Source of the DNA: an uncultured Rubrobacteraceae bacterium
GTDB taxonomy: Bacteria > Actinomycetota > Rubrobacteria > Rubrobacterales > Rubrobacteraceae
Assembly: GCA_902805985.1 (NCBI GenBank)
Contig: CADCUW010000606.1
Location: 1 to 9,914, forward strand
Length of the DNA stretch: 9,914 nucleotides
Direction of reading: 5' to 3'
This document shows positions 8,253 to 9,914 of the stretch, one piece after another. A program made the position numbers and the translations under genes. Numbering within the stretch: the first letter of the stretch is position 1; each line of letters begins with the position of its first letter. A model generated the notes under the pieces. That model had not been told where the DNA came from, made no database searches, and was given only the letters and a program-made list of their open reading frames with translations.

Positions 8253-8281
8253 ATCATACCAGACGAGGGCCGTGCTATCAT
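8253..8281 (-). promoter_or_regulatory. Promoter of tRNA-Pro
   Basis: On the minus strand, ATGATA at 8281-8276 (4 of 6 to the -35) is 17 nt from TATGAT at 8258-8253 (5 of 6 to the -10), with an extended TGG just before the -10. The transcript would start near 8246, leaving a 5' leader of about 16 nt for RNase P to remove. A small palindrome, GCCTT-CGC-AAGGC, at 8237-8249 lies at the predicted start. The same two hexamers form the opposing promoter. Confidence 0.6.
8253..8281 (+). promoter_or_regulatory. Opposing promoter of the resolvase-like gene (probable leaderless transcript)
   Basis: On the plus strand TATCAT at 8276-8281 (5 of 6 to the -10) ends 9 nt before the GTG start at 8291, so transcription would begin at or just before the start codon. 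The segment 17 nt upstream, ATCATA, matches the -35 at only 3 of 6. There is no Shine-Dalgarno before the GTG, which supports leaderless translation. Confidence 0.45.
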
Positions 8282-8290
8282 GGATTTTCA

Positions 8291-8671
8291 GTGCCCCGAG
8301 CCGCCCTCTACATCCGCACGGACCCCGCCGGAAAGATGCCCTCCCGCGAAGAGCAGGAGGAGGCCTGCGAGGCGTTCGCCGCCCGGAACAGCCACGACAT
8401 CGTGGCCCGCTACGAGGACATCGGCGCCCCCGGCACGCTCCTCTACCACAAGCCCGGCCTCAAAGAGGCGATAGGCAACATCAAGGAAGAGGAGGACTGG
8501 GAGGTATTGATCGTGGCGCGGCCCGTATGCGTCTCGGATGACGCGTCGGCGGTGCACGAGCTGGTACACAAGTTCTCGCTCTACGGGAACCGGCTCGAGT
8601 CTCCCGGACGCTCTTGGGAGGAGTTCTTCGACGCCATGAAGGCCTATCGCCGGTCGATGGCCGGCAGGTGA
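8291..8671 (+). CDS. Stand-alone serine-recombinase (resolvase) catalytic-fold protein, apparently catalytically dead
   Basis: This 126-residue protein follows the layout of a serine-recombinase N-terminal domain. A first strand ALYIRTDP (5-12) stands where active enzymes have YARVSTD. Then come SREEQEEACEAFAARN (18-33), VARYEDIGAPGT (38-49), the helix KPGLKEAIGNIKEEED (54-69) and the strand WEVLIVARPV (70-79). Active recombinases have the nucleophile Ser after Arg-Val, and a KLDRLSR motif after the last strand. Here these read RTD and ARPVCVSDD, so the nucleophile and catalytic arginines are missing. No DNA-binding domain follows. It may have been kept as a binding or regulatory domain, or be an old remnant, although the frame is intact. 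The start is GTG with no ribosome-binding site. An ATG at 8280 is in another frame. Confidence 0.72.
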   Translation: MPRAALYIRTDPAGKMPSREEQEEACEAFAARNSHDIVARYEDIGAPGTLLYHKPGLKEAIGNIKEEEDWEVLIVARPVCVSDDASAVHELVHKFSLYGNRLESPGRSWEEFFDAMKAYRRSMAGR

Positions 8672-8685
8672 CAAGCGTCGTGTCA
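8669..8685. promoter_or_regulatory. Dyad TGACA-N7-TGTCA between genes
   Basis: A perfect 5-bp inverted repeat with a 7-nt spacer begins at the stop codon of the resolvase-like gene. It lies about 18 nt upstream of the TAGTAT -10 box of the next gene, so it covers the -35 region and could be an operator. AACCGGTT, a second small palindrome, follows at 8685-8692. Such short dyads also occur by chance. Confidence 0.25.
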
Positions 8686-8702
8686 ACCGGTTCCGCGTCG
8701 GG

Positions 8703-8708
8703 TAGTAT
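8703..8708 (+). promoter_or_regulatory. Candidate -10 box giving a leaderless transcript
   Basis: TAGTAT fits the TANNNT -10 pattern and ends 6 nt before the GTG start at 8715, which would put the first transcribed base on or next to the start codon. No convincing -35 hexamer is visible. There is no spaced Shine-Dalgarno, only a run of G touching the GTG. Confidence 0.4.
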
Positions 8709-8714
8709 TGCGGG

Positions 8715-9068
8715 GTGAGCTTTGTCCTTATCGTCATCGGCGTCGCGCTGTTGCTGATCTGCCTTGCCGGTGTCGCCCTCGGCGTCTACATGGCCTCGGA
8801 AGCTAAGAACCGCGAGGCCGGGGTTCTCTTCGCGCTGTGCTGGGTCTCGGGCGCCGCAGGTGCCGCGGGCGTAGCGATGCGGGACGGTGTAACGTTTCTC
8901 GTCGGGATGGTCTGCTTTCTCGTGGCGGGAGCCGTCTTTCTGCTGTTCGGAGACGTGAAGGGCGGGTCGGGCAGACGCGAGAGAGGCCAGCCGTCTGGCG
9001 ACGTGACAGATGGGTCCGAGAAGACCACGAAGGAGAACCGTTCCAGCCACAGGCGGGCCGTCTCCTAG
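8715..9068 (+). CDS. Unrecognised small membrane protein with charged C-terminal tail
   Basis: I do not recognise this 117-residue protein. It has three hydrophobic segments, at about residues 2-24, 37-54 and 58-78. After that comes a hydrophilic tail of about 38 residues (79-117), rich in Gly, Ser, Arg, Lys and Glu, which is probably disordered. There is no signal-peptide cleavage site and no enzyme motif. The GTG start is chosen because it begins the first hydrophobic helix and is preceded by TAGTAT at leaderless spacing. It lies 43 nt after the resolvase-like gene and 28 nt before the next membrane gene, on the same strand, so it may form a small operon with them. Confidence 0.7.
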   Translation: MSFVLIVIGVALLLICLAGVALGVYMASEAKNREAGVLFALCWVSGAAGAAGVAMRDGVTFLVGMVCFLVAGAVFLLFGDVKGGSGRRERGQPSGDVTDGSEKTTKENRSSHRRAVS

Positions 9069-9096
9069 AGCGACGCCGCGGAGGGAGGGAAAGAGA

Positions 9097-9372
9097 ATGT
9101 CGCTAATTCGCACGATTCTGGGGTTCGTGATACTCCTGATCCTGATCCACGTCGCCCTGTTCTACGTCAACATCAACGCTGGCGCGAACACCGTAACCCG
9201 GGCCGTCTATAGCCTCGGCACGCTGCTCGAATCCCCGGCCGCCCTCCTCCTCAACGCCGTCCCCGCCCTCCAGCAATACCTGGACCCGAGCAGCTTCTTC
9301 ACGGTCGCCCTTACGGCGGTCGCACTCTACCTGGTGCTCTACCTCCTGCTCGGCATAGGTAGGAAGAGCTGA
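9097..9372 (+). CDS. Unrecognised two-helix membrane protein
   Basis: This 91-residue protein has a first hydrophobic helix at about 6-24 and a second at about 67-87. Between them is an amphipathic linker with LLESPAALLLNAVPALQQYL. I do not recognise a family, and nothing suggests an enzyme. The ATG at 9097 is preferred to an earlier in-frame ATG because it has a purine-rich Shine-Dalgarno (GGAGGGAGGG, with the nearest GGAGG 8 nt upstream) and starts directly at the membrane helix. The upstream extension is Arg/Pro-rich sequence overlapping the previous gene. Unlike its two neighbours it uses a normal ribosome-binding site, which fits an internal operon gene. It converges on the oxidoreductase gene at the right edge. 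Confidence 0.75.
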   Translation: MSLIRTILGFVILLILIHVALFYVNINAGANTVTRAVYSLGTLLESPAALLLNAVPALQQYLDPSSFFTVALTAVALYLVLYLLLGIGRKS

Positions 9373-9436
9373 GTTAGTACGCTCCAGCCCTCGGCCTCCG
9401 CTTCCGGCTTTTTGGTGGGACGGCGTCGCCGGAGCG

Positions 9437-9459
9437 CTGGCCCGTATGGTCCGGGCCGG
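9437..9459. repeat. GC-rich hairpin in the convergent gap
   Basis: GGCCCG at 9439-9444 pairs with CGGGCC at 9452-9457 around a 7-nt loop. The stem extends to 8 bp with one G-T wobble. There is no following T-tract, so it is not a standard intrinsic terminator, but it could slow polymerase from either side or stabilise mRNA 3' ends. Confidence 0.45.
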
Positions 9460-9498
9460 GGGTAGACCAGACGCCCACCCGGGATCGACGCCCCACCC

Positions 9499-9525
9499 GT
9501 AGGGCGGCTCGCGAACCGCCCCTAC
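9499..9525. repeat. REP-like extragenic palindrome
   Basis: A 27-nt inverted repeat runs from GTAGGGCGG to CCGCCCCTAC around the centre TCGCGA, with one C/A mismatch and one extra C in the right arm. Palindromes of the type TAGGGGCGG...CCGCCCCTA are known as dispersed extragenic repeats in several GC-rich bacteria. The position between convergent genes is typical for REP-type elements. Only one copy is in this window. Confidence 0.55.
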
Positions 9526-9686
9526 AAGACCCATGCAGGCCCGAGAGAGGCCAGAACGGAACCGGCACCTCCGCCCACACCGCCGGACAACCATGACCGG
9601 GCGCGTCTCGCGCACCCGAAGTCCCGAGAGCCAGACGTGGGAGCGGCCGGGCCAGAGCGTGTCGAGGAGGCGAAACGTCGAGACGA

Positions 9687-9914
9687 CTAGCTGTACTGCT
9701 GCATGAACCGGCGGTCAATCCGGCGCTTGAGGCGCAGGGCGGGGCGGCTGCGGTTGGTGAGCGAGCCGTAGATGGCGAGGCCCGTCCCGTCGCCGAGGTC
9801 CAGGATGTAGAGGTAGCGCCCCTGCGGTCTGTAGGGGGAGAGTGGTTCTCCACGCAAGACAGCCTGGAGGTTGTGGTAGAGGACGGGGCCCTGGCGGACG
9901 GCGTAGACCCCGAA
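9687..9914 (-). CDS. FAD-dependent pyridine-nucleotide oxidoreductase (NADH dehydrogenase-like), C-terminal fragment
   Basis: The last 75 residues of a minus-strand gene are visible; the rest lies past the right edge. It opens with FGVYAVRQGPVLYHNLQAVL (1-20), then RGEPLSPYRPQGRYLYILDL (21-40), and closes with a basic stretch, RLKRRIDRRFMQQYS. The pattern V.A.RQGP.L..NL.A.L.G..L..Y.PQ is what I recall for the C-terminal part of type II NADH dehydrogenase-like flavoproteins. There the first segment follows the last FAD-binding motif, and the basic tail can help membrane contact. No cofactor motif is visible in this fragment, so the exact enzyme (NADH:quinone reductase or a relative) is open. 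It converges on the plus-strand membrane gene. Confidence 0.75.
   Translation of the reverse strand, partial: FGVYAVRQGPVLYHNLQAVLRGEPLSPYRPQGRYLYILDLGDGTGLAIYGSLTNRSRPALRLKRRIDRRFMQQYS

Larger units (their letters stand above)
9373..9686. other. Non-coding convergent intergenic region
   Basis: The 314 bases between the two convergent genes hold no credible coding region. Minus-strand frames that cross it have Arg/Pro/Ser-rich composition and no ribosome-binding site. The region contains a hairpin at 9437-9459, a REP-like palindrome at 9499-9525 and a T5 run at 9409-9413 after a very weak 3-bp stem. No strong terminator is visible for either gene. Confidence 0.6.

Noticed and set aside
7967..8281. 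104-codon minus-strand frame across the tRNA
   Set aside because: Most of it is the translated tRNA-Pro gene and a shadow of the small membrane frame; its composition is Arg/Gly-rich with no ribosome-binding site.
8280..8474. ATG at 8280 as a gene start
   Set aside because: It is in a different frame from the resolvase-like protein and encodes Pro/Arg/Ser-rich shadow sequence.
9400..9415. Intrinsic terminator after the 91-residue membrane protein
   Set aside because: There is a run of five T, but the preceding stem is only about 3 bp (CCG-CTTC-CGG), too weak to call.
9103..9853. Two long minus-strand frames over the convergent gap
   Set aside because: They overlap real genes in other frames, are Arg/Pro/Ser-rich, and part of one is the translated REP-like palindrome.

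Overview
This window is GC-rich bacterial chromosome, roughly two-thirds G+C. It has many GTG and TTG starts, tightly overlapping genes and two probable leaderless genes. This suggests a high-GC actinobacterium, possibly of the Rubrobacter type. That lineage guess is an inference from style and gene content, because there is no rRNA here to confirm it.

Region 1 (1-5640, minus strand) is a compact purine operon read purA, purD, purE, a membrane gene of unknown function, purB, purC. PurC runs off the left edge. Junctions are a 4-nt gap, a 4-nt overlap, a 2-nt gap, a 4-nt overlap and an 8-nt overlap, so the six genes look co-transcribed and translationally coupled. The pathway genes cover GAR synthesis (PurD), AIR carboxylation (PurE), SAICAR synthesis (PurC), two fumarate-releasing steps (PurB) and commitment of IMP to AMP (PurA). 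Two things stand out. PurE has lost several residues that are normally conserved around the substrate phosphate, and the membrane gene sits inside the operon with a less GC-biased third codon position than its neighbours.

Region 2 (5640-8230, minus strand) holds a Tat-exported sugar-type ABC solute-binding lipoprotein with no permease or ATPase next to it. Upstream of it are a 252-residue ParB/sulfiredoxin-fold protein that resembles the free-serine kinase SbnI/SerK, a possible 39-residue membrane microprotein, and a tRNA-Pro(GGG) gene.

Region 3 (8231-9372, plus strand) starts from a compact divergent promoter shared with the tRNA. It carries three unrecognised or degenerate genes: a stand-alone serine-recombinase catalytic fold lacking its catalytic residues, and two small membrane proteins. 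The first two appear to be leaderless.

Region 4 (9373-9914) is a 314-base non-coding convergent gap with a hairpin and a REP-like palindrome. It is followed by the C-terminal end of a minus-strand FAD-dependent NADH dehydrogenase-like oxidoreductase that runs off the right edge.
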